Source: Segatella baroniae B14 (lineage in GTDB: Bacteria; Bacteroidota; Bacteroidia; Bacteroidales; Bacteroidaceae). Taken from it: a stretch of 64,000 nucleotides of DNA. A model generated the notes under the pieces. That model worked only from the letters and a program-made list of their open reading frames with translations. It searched no databases and was not told where the DNA came from. Both the position numbers and the translations under genes were made by a program. The stretch covers positions 1,218,001 through 1,282,000 of the forward strand of contig NZ_CP091799.1 in assembly GCF_022024235.1 (NCBI RefSeq), given 5' to 3'. Of the stretch, positions 56,880 through 64,000 are shown in pieces; within the stretch, counting starts at the first letter, position 1; every line of letters begins with the position of its first letter.

Positions 56880-57971
56880 CTACGCATCAAGTAAAATCTG
56901 CAAAATACGTTCTGCTGTTCGTCCATCCCAACGCTCAGGGATATCAGCCTTTTTCCAACGGTCTGCCAAAATATCTTTCAAAGAAGAAGCCAGTAGATTT
57001 GCATCCTCACCCACAAGGACATTAGTACCAACCTTAACAGTTTCAATGTGCTCTGTATAATCATTAAGCGTAATACAAGGCACTTGGTTAAAAGTAGCTT
57101 CCTCTGCCACATTGCCACTATCGGTAATAATGCCCTTTGCATGAGCTGTAAGATAACTGAAGTCGAGATACCCCTGAGGCTCTACAATATGAAAATGTGA
57201 CATATCTAATTGCTTTTCTGCAGCAATAGATTCAACTATCTCTTTTGCTAAATCACGCAATGGAGCTATAACCGGCAGATGGCCAGCATTATTGACAACA
57301 GCTTCAAGCATAGCAAACAATTTCTCGTGATTCTCGATAATAGCCTTGCGATTCAACGTAAATACAAGATACTGCTTATCCTGCAACTGCATATCCTCCA
57401 TCAACTGAGAACGATGCATAAAGGCTTGCAAAAAGCGGATATTATCAATAAGAATGTTACCCACCATATAAACCTTACTCAACTCCGCACCCTCTTTATT
57501 AGCTATAGAGTTATTGCTAAGGCCAGCAGTAAAGAGAATATCACTTAGACCATCAATAACTAAGCGGTTAATCTCTTTAGGCATAGTTATATCAAAGCTA
57601 CGGGTACCCGCTGCTATATGAGCTAATAATATACCTCTTTTCTTTGTAACTATAGAAACGGCCATAGTAGAAGCCAAATCGTCTACAACAATGACAGCAT
57701 CAGTAGGAAATTCATGAAGATACTGCTCAAATGCCGACATGACTTTACCTGTAAGTTCGTTCAGATTCTCACAATCTACTCCAAGAAACACATCCGGACG
57801 AGCTATCTGCAAATCATCAAAAAGCGAATCTTCTAATGTTTTATCGTCTGCTGAACCTGTATACACAAGTTTTACATTCAAACGCTCATTCTTGCAGTTT
57901 TGTACGGCTCTTAATATTGGAGCTACCTTGATAAAATTAGGGCGTGCGCCCGCAATAATTGCTATTTTCAT
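56880..57971 (-). CDS. UDP-GlcNAc 2-epimerase-like protein, atypical active site
   Basis: A 363-residue GT-B-fold protein of the WecB/MnaA type (AIIAGARPNFIKVAPI near the N-terminus, VVDDLASTMA at 96, PKEINR at 131, ITDSGNVAEEATF near 290). Known enzymes have Glu in HVEAGLR and His-Arg-Arg-Glu-Asn. Here those read HIAAGTRS (Ala120) and LNRKAII (Asn207, Ala210). So it may bind a UDP-sugar without epimerising it, or use another chemistry. ATG at 57971 is used rather than the frame's 58040. MATE follows 89 bp later. Confidence 0.75.
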   Translation of the reverse strand: MKIAIIAGARPNFIKVAPILRAVQNCKNERLNVKLVYTGSADDKTLEDSLFDDLQIARPDVFLGVDCENLNELTGKVMSAFEQYLHEFPTDAVIVVDDLASTMAVSIVTKKRGILLAHIAAGTRSFDITMPKEINRLVIDGLSDILFTAGLSNNSIANKEGAELSKVYMVGNILIDNIRFLQAFMHRSQLMEDMQLQDKQYLVFTLNRKAIIENHEKLFAMLEAVVNNAGHLPVIAPLRDLAKEIVESIAAEKQLDMSHFHIVEPQGYLDFSYLTAHAKGIITDSGNVAEEATFNQVPCITLNDYTEHIETVKVGTNVLVGEDANLLASSLKDILADRWKKADIPERWDGRTAERILQILLDA

Positions 57972-57988
57972 CTTAATACTATTTAATG

Positions 57989-57996
57989 CAAAAGTA
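57989..57996 (-). promoter_or_regulatory. -7 element of the epimerase-like gene
   Basis: Minus-strand TACTTTTG, 18 bp upstream of the ATG at 57971. It lies inside the longer frame, which is thereby excluded. Confidence 0.55.
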
Positions 57997-58048
57997 CCAC
58001 TTTTTTCGAAAAAAGCACGAAAAATTTTCAACTTTATCATTTTTTTTA

Positions 58049-58056
58049 TATCTTTA
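58049..58056 (+). promoter_or_regulatory. Weak -7-like element before the NfeD gene
   Basis: TATCTTTA (one base off TAnnTTTG), 51 bp before the ATG and divergent from the box at 57989. Confidence 0.35.
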
Positions 58057-58106
58057 CACCTAAGAATAGATATACAACTAATAATAAACCCTAATTATAA
58101 CCCTGT

Positions 58107-58565
58107 ATGATCGAATATATTTCCAATAATCTATGGCTTTTTTGGCTGATTATCACAGCCGTATGCCTAATTCTTGAACTTTGTTCGGGCGATTTTTATA
58201 TTACATGCTTTGCTGTCGGTGCATTGCTAACCGTTTGTCCAGCTTTAGCACATCTGCCTCTTTGGGTACAAATTATGGTATGGGCAGTCATGTCTGTTCT
58301 GAGCATTTGGCTTATCCGCCCAAAATTGGTTGACCTCATACACAAAGGAGCAGATATACGTAACAGTAATGCCGACGCACTGATAGGAAAAATAGGTAAA
58401 GTAGTCGAGACTATTCCTGCTAACGGCTATGGCTACATACAGGTAGATGGAGACCAATGGAAATCAAAATCTATCGACGACGCAGACATTGCCTTAGGCG
58501 AAAAAGTAGAAATCGTGGAACGCGAATCAATTATAATGACCGTTAGAAAAATTAAGAATATATAG
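58107..58565 (+). CDS. NfeD-family membrane protein
   Basis: A 152-residue protein with three hydrophobic segments (about 9-30, 32-50, 52-70) and a C-terminal OB-like domain (about 85-150, ALIGKIGKVVET). Such NfeD proteins are encoded next to SPFH proteins, as here (gene starts 35 bp downstream), and are thought to form a membrane-domain complex. Confidence 0.88.
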   Translation: MIEYISNNLWLFWLIITAVCLILELCSGDFYITCFAVGALLTVCPALAHLPLWVQIMVWAVMSVLSIWLIRPKLVDLIHKGADIRNSNADALIGKIGKVVETIPANGYGYIQVDGDQWKSKSIDDADIALGEKVEIVERESIIMTVRKIKNI

Positions 58566-58600
58566 TATACAAATTATAAACTTTTTAAAATTTCAAGATT

Positions 58601-59554
58601 ATGGACATAGCTACTTATGTGCTTGTTGCAATTGTGGTATTAGTGCTCATTTTCGTCAAAATGGCAGTAGTCATTATACCGCAATCAGAGACTAAAATTA
58701 TCGAGCGCCTCGGCAAGTATTTTGCAACCCTTAAACCGGGTATCAACATCATTATTCCGTTCGTAGATCGCGCCAAAGAAATTGTTACCATCAATCGTGG
58801 TCGCTATTCTTACACCGACACCATAGATTTACGTGAACAGGTGTACGATTTCGACCGTCAAAATGTTATTACTAAGGATAACATTCAGATGCAAATTAAC
58901 GCTCTGCTCTATTTTCAGATTGTAGATCCATTTAAGGCTGTTTACGAAATAAGTAATCTACCAAACGCTATCGAAAAGCTTACACAGACTACACTTCGTA
59001 ATATTATCGGTGAAATGGAACTCGACCAAACGCTGACGAGCCGTGATACTATTAATAGTAAACTTCGTGGTGTGCTCGATGATGCTACTAACAAATGGGG
59101 TATTAAAGTGAACCGTGTAGAGCTTCAGGATATTATTCCACCAGAGAGCGTGTTAAACGCTATGGAGAAGCAGATGCAAGCTGAACGTAACAAACGTGCA
59201 GCCATTCTTACCAGCGAGGGTGAAAAACAAAGCCAGATTCTAAAGTCTGAAGGTGAAAAAGCTGCTCGTATCAATCAGGCCGAAGCTGATAAGCAGCAGG
59301 CTATTCTTCGCGCAGAAGGACAGGCTCAGGCTCGTATACGCAAAGCTGAAGCTGAAGCTGTAGCCATCAACAGAATTACAGAGGCGGTAGGAAAAAGCAC
59401 TAATCCAGCTAACTATCTGCTTGCCCAAAAATATATCCAAATGTTGCAGGATGTGGCTGATGGTGACAAGACAAAGACCGTATTCCTACCTTATGAAGCC
59501 AGCAATCTTATGGGTAGCATAGGCGGAATTAAAGAGCTCTTCAAAAATAGTTAA
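58601..59554 (+). CDS. SPFH/band 7 membrane protein (QmcA-like)
   Basis: A 317-residue protein with one N-terminal membrane segment (about 4-27), the SPFH domain (about 28-190, IIPQSETKIIERLGKYFATL), a long Ala/Glu/Lys coiled coil (about 190-260, repeated EGEK/EAEA) and a short tail. Forms large oligomers at the inner membrane together with NfeD. The coiled coil is strongly repetitive, as in QmcA and stomatins. Confidence 0.93.
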   Translation: MDIATYVLVAIVVLVLIFVKMAVVIIPQSETKIIERLGKYFATLKPGINIIIPFVDRAKEIVTINRGRYSYTDTIDLREQVYDFDRQNVITKDNIQMQINALLYFQIVDPFKAVYEISNLPNAIEKLTQTTLRNIIGEMELDQTLTSRDTINSKLRGVLDDATNKWGIKVNRVELQDIIPPESVLNAMEKQMQAERNKRAAILTSEGEKQSQILKSEGEKAARINQAEADKQQAILRAEGQAQARIRKAEAEAVAINRITEAVGKSTNPANYLLAQKYIQMLQDVADGDKTKTVFLPYEASNLMGSIGGIKELFKNS

Positions 59555-59585
59555 TTCACAGATAATACAGATACATAACTTAATA

Positions 59586-59634
59586 TCAAAAAAAATCCCT
59601 GTTGCTTTCATCTTTTGAAAGAAACAGGGATTAA
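59586..59634. terminator. Bidirectional terminator
   Basis: Stem 59594-59609 with 59617-59632 (one mismatch, 7-nt loop), with an A tract on the left that gives T on the minus strand. It lies between the SPFH gene (plus) and the M48 gene (minus). Confidence 0.85.
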
Positions 59635-59654
59635 CTATATTAACCTAAAAATAT

Positions 59655-60524
59655 TTACTTCCTTTTATTGGCAGACTTTTTGACAGCCCTTTCAGTCGTT
59701 TTCTTAGAAGTTGTTGTTCTTGGCTTATAATACTTCAATGCTGTAGGCATAGCCTTCTGAAGAGCACTGATACGAGTTGCATCACTTGGGTGATCACTCA
59801 AAAGTTCATTCGTATTACCGCCTGCCGAACTCATACGTTTCCAAAAAGGAATAGCTTGCTCTGGATCATAACCAGCCATAGCCGCAAAAATGAGGCCCAT
59901 ATTGTCGGCTTCAAGCTCATTTTCTCGACTATATTTCAGATTTTTAAAAGAGAAATACTGACCAGCTACACCCGCAGCAATATTACCAACATTACCACCA
60001 ATAGTTTGATTCAGAATATTACCCACAATTGAAGTACCCATTTGCTGATTTTTCTGTTTGGTTATTTGCTCTGCACTATGCTTAGCTACTGCATGAGCGA
60101 TTTCGTGACCAAGAACGATTGCCAAACTTGTCTCATTCTGTGTATAAGGTAACAAACCTTCATAAACTACGATTTTACCACCAGGCATACAGAATGCATT
60201 AGCACTTTTGTCTGCAACAAGATTAAACTCCCATGCAAAATTATTCACTTCATTGGCATATCCATTACTCTTGAGATAACTAACTACCGCATTGGCCAAA
60301 TTCTTACCAACTCGCTGAACAAGAGCTGTATTAGCTACATCGGTAGACTTTTTTGCCTTTGCCATATATTGCTTATATTCCTGATTAGAAAGAGACAAAA
60401 TATACTCATCAGATACAGAAATTCGATGTTGACGTCCAGTCAAAGGAACAGTTGAAGTTGTCCCACAAGACACAAAAGTAAGTGCTGTTAAAACTGTAAT
60501 TACAAATAACTTAATTTTCTTCAT
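59655..60524 (-). CDS. M48-family metalloprotease lipoprotein
   Basis: A 289-residue lipoprotein (lipobox FVSC near residue 20) with the M48 zinc motif HEIAH in VLGHEIAHAVAKHS and the third ligand in ENELEADNMG. It resembles LoiP/YcaL, periplasmic quality-control proteases anchored to the outer membrane. The C-terminus is Lys/Thr-rich. Promoter box at 60632-60639 gives a leader of about 100 nt. Confidence 0.92.
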   Translation of the reverse strand: MKKIKLFVITVLTALTFVSCGTTSTVPLTGRQHRISVSDEYILSLSNQEYKQYMAKAKKSTDVANTALVQRVGKNLANAVVSYLKSNGYANEVNNFAWEFNLVADKSANAFCMPGGKIVVYEGLLPYTQNETSLAIVLGHEIAHAVAKHSAEQITKQKNQQMGTSIVGNILNQTIGGNVGNIAAGVAGQYFSFKNLKYSRENELEADNMGLIFAAMAGYDPEQAIPFWKRMSSAGGNTNELLSDHPSDATRISALQKAMPTALKYYKPRTTTSKKTTERAVKKSANKRK

Positions 60525-60631
60525 ATTTTTTGGTGTTCTTAAAACCTTTTTATATTACCTCATATTATAATCTAACGAAGTACAAATATTCACTTTTAGG
60601 GAATAGAATATCAGTCACTTCTAATATTATG

Positions 60632-60639
60632 CAAAGATA
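60632..60639 (-). promoter_or_regulatory. -7 element of the M48 gene
   Basis: Minus-strand TATCTTTG, about 108 bp upstream of the ATG. No -33 element at the right spacing. Confidence 0.5.
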
Positions 60640-60659
60640 AGCATTTTACAAATAAAGCG

Positions 60660-61286
60660 AACTTTAAAAGCACTGTTTTTTCAAAATAGAGACGTCGAGA
60701 CAAGACAAATTGAATATGGTCTACTTCTAGCAGAATAGCCATAAGATTATTATAATTACAAAAACATGCTATAAGAATCATGATTTATTCAGGAATTGTA
60801 AACCTTGAGTGGAATACGCTTATTATAGTACAAACACAACACACAGATATTCAACAAGTTATAACATATTTATAAATTCAAAATTCTAATATGTCATCAA
60901 ATGACACCTAAAAGTATAAAATCTTATTCATTAAACTTCAATTTAGATTAGAACAACTCTCCCCCTTTACACCCAAAAACTATGCTCTAACAAATCACTT
61001 GCAAAAAAGCGTATTCGAGAAAGAATATATACTAATAGGTAACGTTTATTTTCCCTAGATAAAGAGGTTAAAAGATAGCAATATTCTTGCTTTTTATTAT
61101 ATTTGTATATCCACCTACAGACTTAAAAGCAGTTAGAAACATACCCAGACATTACCACCTCCCTATATTTAGCAATCACTTAAGAAGTAAAATACGATAA
61201 AATCAAGTAGACATCATTCATTATCTGGATTTAATCCAAATAGCATGTTTTCTATCGATTTTCTTGCCCAATCCACGAAAAAAAGG
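60660..61286. other. Gene-free 630-bp AT-rich region
   Basis: No credible ORF on either strand. Small features only: a TGTCAT/ATGACA palindrome near 60892-60906 and a plus-strand TATATTTG at 61098. I see nothing else that explains its length. Confidence 0.5.
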
Positions 61287-61294
61287 TAATTTTG
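61287..61294 (+). promoter_or_regulatory. -7 element of the NifU-like/GGGtGRT operon
   Basis: TAATTTTG matches TAnnTTTG, placing the transcript start near 61301, right at the first leader hairpin. Leader length about 118 nt. Confidence 0.55.
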
Positions 61295-61299
61295 CACGT

Positions 61300-61366
61300 G
61301 GCTAACTTATAAGCCTTAGGGAAGTCCCCAAGAGAACAAGAAATTATTTTCGAGCGAAAGCGAGAA
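61300..61366 (+). promoter_or_regulatory. Structured leader RNA of the NifU-like/GGGtGRT operon
   Basis: Three compact stems follow each other: GGCT/AGCC (61300-61303 with 61312-61315), CTTaGGG/CCCcAAG (61315-61321 with 61326-61332) and TTC-GA-GC-GAAA-GC-GA-GAA (61349-61366). The last is a GAAA tetraloop with a tandem G.A mismatch. No terminator or sequestered start is clear. Could be a riboswitch, a protein-binding leader or an RNA stabiliser. No known class recognised. Confidence 0.45.
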
Positions 61367-61418
61367 TTAAGAAATACTATTTATTATAAATAAACATTTA
61401 AAATTTAATTTTAGTAAC

Positions 61419-62120
61419 ATGATTTATTCAACTGAAATTAAGAACATGTGTAGCGTTGCTAAAGGCGCAAATCATGGTCCAGCTCCAATCCCTGAAGAGG
61501 GTAAATGGATTCAGGCTAAAGAGATTAAGGACATTTCTGGCTATACTCATGGTATCGGCTGGTGTGCTCCACAGCAGGGTACTTGCAAATTGTCTCTTAA
61601 CGTTAAGGATGGTGTAATTCAGGAGTGCCTCGTAGAGACAACTGGTTGTACAGGTATGACTCACTCAGCTGCTATGGCTTCTGAGATTCTTCCTGGCAAG
61701 ACTATCCTCGAAGCTTTGAATACAGACTTGGTTTGCGATGCTATTAACACAGCTATGCGCGAGTTGTTCCTTCAGATTGTTTACGGTCGTACACAGAGTG
61801 CTTTCTCTGAGGGCGGTTTGGCAATCGGTGCTGGTCTTGAGGATCTTGGTAAGGGTCTTCGCAGCCAGACAGGTACAACATACGGTACTGTAGCTAAAGG
61901 TTCTCGTTACCTCGAGTTGACTGAAGGTTACATCACCAAGAACTTCCTCGATGAGAATAACGAAATCTGTGGTTACGAGTATGTACACCTCGGCAAGATG
62001 ATGGAAGCTATCAAGAACGGAATGGATGCTAATGAGGCTGTTAAGAAGTTCACTGGCACATACGGTCGTACCAAGAAGGAACAGGGTGTTGCTAAAGTTA
62101 TTGATCCACGTAAAGAATAA
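61419..62120 (+). CDS. NifU/IscU-like scaffold-type protein paired with GGGtGRT
   Basis: A 233-residue cytosolic protein. Residues about 50-110 resemble the NifU/IscU N-domain (GTCKLSLNVKDGVIQECLVETTGC with Cys56, Cys70, Cys77). The rest is helical and unassigned. It is commonly labelled an Fe-S scaffold, but cluster binding is inferred from similarity only. Heavy use of GGT/GCT/CGT codons suggests high expression. The GGGtGRT gene starts 14 bp downstream, so the two probably act together. Confidence 0.75.
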   Translation: MIYSTEIKNMCSVAKGANHGPAPIPEEGKWIQAKEIKDISGYTHGIGWCAPQQGTCKLSLNVKDGVIQECLVETTGCTGMTHSAAMASEILPGKTILEALNTDLVCDAINTAMRELFLQIVYGRTQSAFSEGGLAIGAGLEDLGKGLRSQTGTTYGTVAKGSRYLELTEGYITKNFLDENNEICGYEYVHLGKMMEAIKNGMDANEAVKKFTGTYGRTKKEQGVAKVIDPRKE

Positions 62121-62134
62121 GGAAATACGATATT

Positions 62135-63151
62135 ATGATTAGAGAAGTAAGTTTTGAGAGTCAGGAACGTCGTATTAACCAAGTTCTTGCAGCTCTGAAG
62201 GAGAACGGCATCAACAGTATTGAAGAAGCCAACGAGATTTGTGAAAAAGCTGGTATCGATCCATATCAGATGTGTGAAGATACACAGCGTATTTGTTTTG
62301 AGAACGCTAAATGGGCATATGTATGTGGTGCTGCTATCGCTATCAAGAAAGGTGCTAAGTCTGCTGCTGAAGCTGCAGAATACATCGGTATCGGTTTGCA
62401 GAGCTTCTGTATCCCAGGTTCTGTAGCTGACGACCGCAAGGTAGGTATCGGCCATGGTAACTTGGCAGCTCGTTTGCTCCGTGATGAGACTGAGTGTTTC
62501 GCATTCTTGGCTGGTCATGAGAGTTTTGCTGCAGCTGAGGGTGCTATCAAAATCGCAGAAATGGCAAACAAAGTTCGTAAGAACCCACTTCGCGTTATCT
62601 TGAACGGTCTTGGTAAAGATGCTGCTCAGATTATCAGCCGTATTAATGGCTTTACCTATGTACAGACTAAGTTCGATTATTTCAAGTCTGAACTTAACAT
62701 CGTACAGGAAAAGGCTTATGGTACAGATCCTAGCCGCCTAAAGGTACGTTGCTATGGTGCAGATGATGTTCGTGAGGGTGTTGCTATCCTTTGGAAAGAG
62801 AACGTTGATGTATCTATCACTGGTAACTCTACTAACCCTACTCGTTTCCAGCATCCAGTAGCTGGTACTTACAAGAAGGAGCGTATTCAGGCTGGTAAGC
62901 CATACTTCTCTGTAGCTTCAGGTGGTGGTACAGGTCGTACTCTTCACCCAGATAACATGGCTGCAGGTCCTGCTTCTTATGGTATGACTGATACTATGGG
63001 TCGTATGCACTCTGATGCTCAGTTCGCAGGTTCATCATCAGTTCCTGCTCACGTAGAGATGATGGGCTTCTTGGGTATCGGTAACAACCCTATGGTGGGT
63101 GCTACTGTTTCTATCGCTGTAGCTGTAGACTTGGCTTTGAACAAGAAGTAA
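62135..63151 (+). CDS. GGGtGRT protein (conserved, function unknown)
   Basis: A 338-residue protein of the conserved family named for its GGGTGRT motif, here residues 263-269 (SVASGGGTGRTLHPDN), followed by the glycine/methionine-rich YGMTDTMGRMHSDAQF. The N-terminal part has a helical pattern with three Cys between about 34 and 66. The fold and reaction are unknown to me; family members are widespread in anaerobes. Strong codon bias like its partner. It ends at a terminator. Confidence 0.85.
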   Translation: MIREVSFESQERRINQVLAALKENGINSIEEANEICEKAGIDPYQMCEDTQRICFENAKWAYVCGAAIAIKKGAKSAAEAAEYIGIGLQSFCIPGSVADDRKVGIGHGNLAARLLRDETECFAFLAGHESFAAAEGAIKIAEMANKVRKNPLRVILNGLGKDAAQIISRINGFTYVQTKFDYFKSELNIVQEKAYGTDPSRLKVRCYGADDVREGVAILWKENVDVSITGNSTNPTRFQHPVAGTYKKERIQAGKPYFSVASGGGTGRTLHPDNMAAGPASYGMTDTMGRMHSDAQFAGSSSVPAHVEMMGFLGIGNNPMVGATVSIAVAVDLALNKK

Positions 63152-63183
63152 TCTGGTAGATTATTATTTAGTTCAATATATAT

Positions 63184-63218
63184 TCCCTGGCTTTCTTCGG
63201 ATAGTCAGGGATTTTTTT
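63184..63218 (+). terminator. Intrinsic terminator of the GGGtGRT operon
   Basis: Stem TCCCTGGCT / AGTCAGGGA (63184-63192 with 63203-63211, one G-U) followed by seven T. Confidence 0.9.
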
Positions 63219-63228
63219 GCCCACTTTC

Positions 63229-63260
63229 TTTGCAAATGTGCAAATAATATTGTATCTTTG
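63229..63260 (+). promoter_or_regulatory. Promoter of the ferredoxin-nitroreductase gene
   Basis: TTTG (63229-63232), 20-bp spacer, TATCTTTG (63253-63260): exact consensus, directly after the previous operon's terminator. Confidence 0.82.
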
Positions 63261-63300
63261 CACCCCGAAACAAATCAAGAACAGTATTTAGGAAAAACAA

Positions 63301-64000
63301 TGGCAGAAATTAATATCAATACGGACACTTGTATCATGTGTGGCAAGTGTACTCAAGTTTGTCCTCCTCATATTTTCATGCAACGCGAAAAGAAGACTCC
63401 CATACGTGTTTTCAAACCAGAGCGTTGTATCGATTGTGGCCACTGTGTAGACGTATGTCCTACCCACTCTATTGAGCATAGCAATATTCCTTATGAAAAG
63501 GTACATAAGATAGATTATAAGGATATGCCAACACCTGAGCAGTTAATGAATTTGCTGCATGCTCGAAGATCTAACCGAACGTTCACAGACAGAACAATTC
63601 AAGACAGTGCTTTCGAACAGATTATAGAAGCTGGCTACTATGCCCCTACTGCTGTTAACAACCGACAGGTAAAAATTACCTTGCTCAAAGATGCAGATCA
63701 ACTGCTCCAAGTAAAGCAGTATGTTATGGATACCTTCCTAGAAATGGCTGCTAAAATGAAAGCTGAAAACAACGCAAACGAAGGTTACTATAATGCAGCC
63801 ATGCTCGAAGGTCTAGTTAAATCGGCTACAAGAGGCAGAGATACAATTCTACGCGGATGTTCTGCAATCCTCGTATTCACAAGTAACCATGATATGGGTA
63901 TACGAGACTGCCAATTGGCTTATCAGAATAGTTCACTAATGGCTCAGGCATTAGGCATCAGTCAAGTTTATCTAGGCTATGTACTTAATGCATATACCAA
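63301..64000 (+). CDS. Ferredoxin-nitroreductase fusion (partial, 3' end outside window)
   Basis: The 233 visible residues start with a two-cluster 4Fe-4S ferredoxin (CIMCGKCTQVCPP and CIDCGHCVDVCPT, about 13-60). An FMN-dependent nitroreductase domain follows (LLHARRSNRTF, YYAPTAVNNRQ, LRGCSAILVF). Such fusions reduce nitro or quinone-like compounds with low-potential electrons in anaerobes. It sits just behind the GGGtGRT operon but has its own promoter. Confidence 0.9.

Noticed and set aside
1..64000. tRNA, rRNA, CRISPR arrays, prophage or intact insertion sequences
   Set aside because: The intergenic gaps were read for tRNA T-loop signatures, regular repeats and transposase-like frames and none was found. 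The one strong inverted repeat at 13554-13664 has no transposase.

Overview
The window is a gene-dense, AT-rich stretch of a Bacteroidales chromosome, most likely Prevotella/Segatella. Three things point there. Promoters repeatedly match the Bacteroidetes sigma-A consensus TTTG-N19..20-TAnnTTTG (for example 18478-18509, 47833-47864, 63229-63260). Genes rarely carry Shine-Dalgarno sequences. The gene repertoire fits too: OmpA porin, SPOR lipoprotein, DUF4348-type lipoprotein, ilv operon with an embedded acyl-ACP thioesterase, a GH43-like/GH51 arabinofuranosidase and a GGGtGRT protein. I saw no rRNA, tRNA, CRISPR array, prophage or intact transposase gene, so this looks like core chromosome.

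Layout. 1-5809 (minus): thrS (cut by the window edge), a TPR protein, def, ruvX and a SPOR lipoprotein. 6037-6871 (plus): YtxH/holin-like envelope operon, followed on the minus strand by a promoter and structured stretch that look like a small RNA. 7132-9831 (minus): PhnP-like MBL hydrolase, murB and a lipoprotein. 9979-13251: pheS, PduO-type cobalamin adenosyltransferase and an SLC13 transporter. 13252-13954: a gene-free region with a large GC-rich inverted repeat. 13955-26623: coaW, a small exported protein, a divergent NAD+ DNA ligase, trmD, msrA, a patatin, an aminopeptidase P, a C1B peptidase, recJ and recQ. 26726-32867 (minus): branched-chain amino acid operon ilvD-ilvB-ilvN-thioesterase with ilvC behind its own promoter. 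33192-40133: OmpA, cobUTS, cobC and a GH51 arabinofuranosidase. 40355-43535 (minus): folD with a one-base frameshift in a G tract, ffh and an exported protein. 43692-47864 (minus): an aromatic amino acid operon (prephenate dehydratase, aminotransferase, DAHP synthase-chorismate mutase, prephenate dehydrogenase). 48038-60524: exported proteins, an HMA protein, a HExxHxxGxxH protease, fhs, an HMA-AraC regulator, a MATE pump, a WecB-like epimerase, NfeD, SPFH and an M48 lipoprotein. 61287-64000 (plus): a structured leader, a NifU-like protein, the GGGtGRT protein and a ferredoxin-nitroreductase cut by the window end.

The strongest regulatory find is upstream of the aromatic operon. A promoter is followed by a 25-codon leader ORF with eight consecutive Phe/Tyr codons, an early hairpin, an 8-bp antiterminator pairing and an intrinsic terminator, all before the prephenate dehydratase gene. 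This is the complete anatomy of ribosome-mediated attenuation by Phe/Tyr supply. Other leads are the leader RNA and two-gene GGGtGRT module at 61.3-63.2 kb, the candidate small RNA at 6.9-7.05 kb, the folD homopolymer frameshift at 40.4 kb, the inverted-repeat element at 13.55-13.66 kb, and a WecB-like protein lacking conserved catalytic residues.

All functions come from motif and family recognition by eye. No database search or folding program was run, so family names and RNA structures are inferences to be tested.
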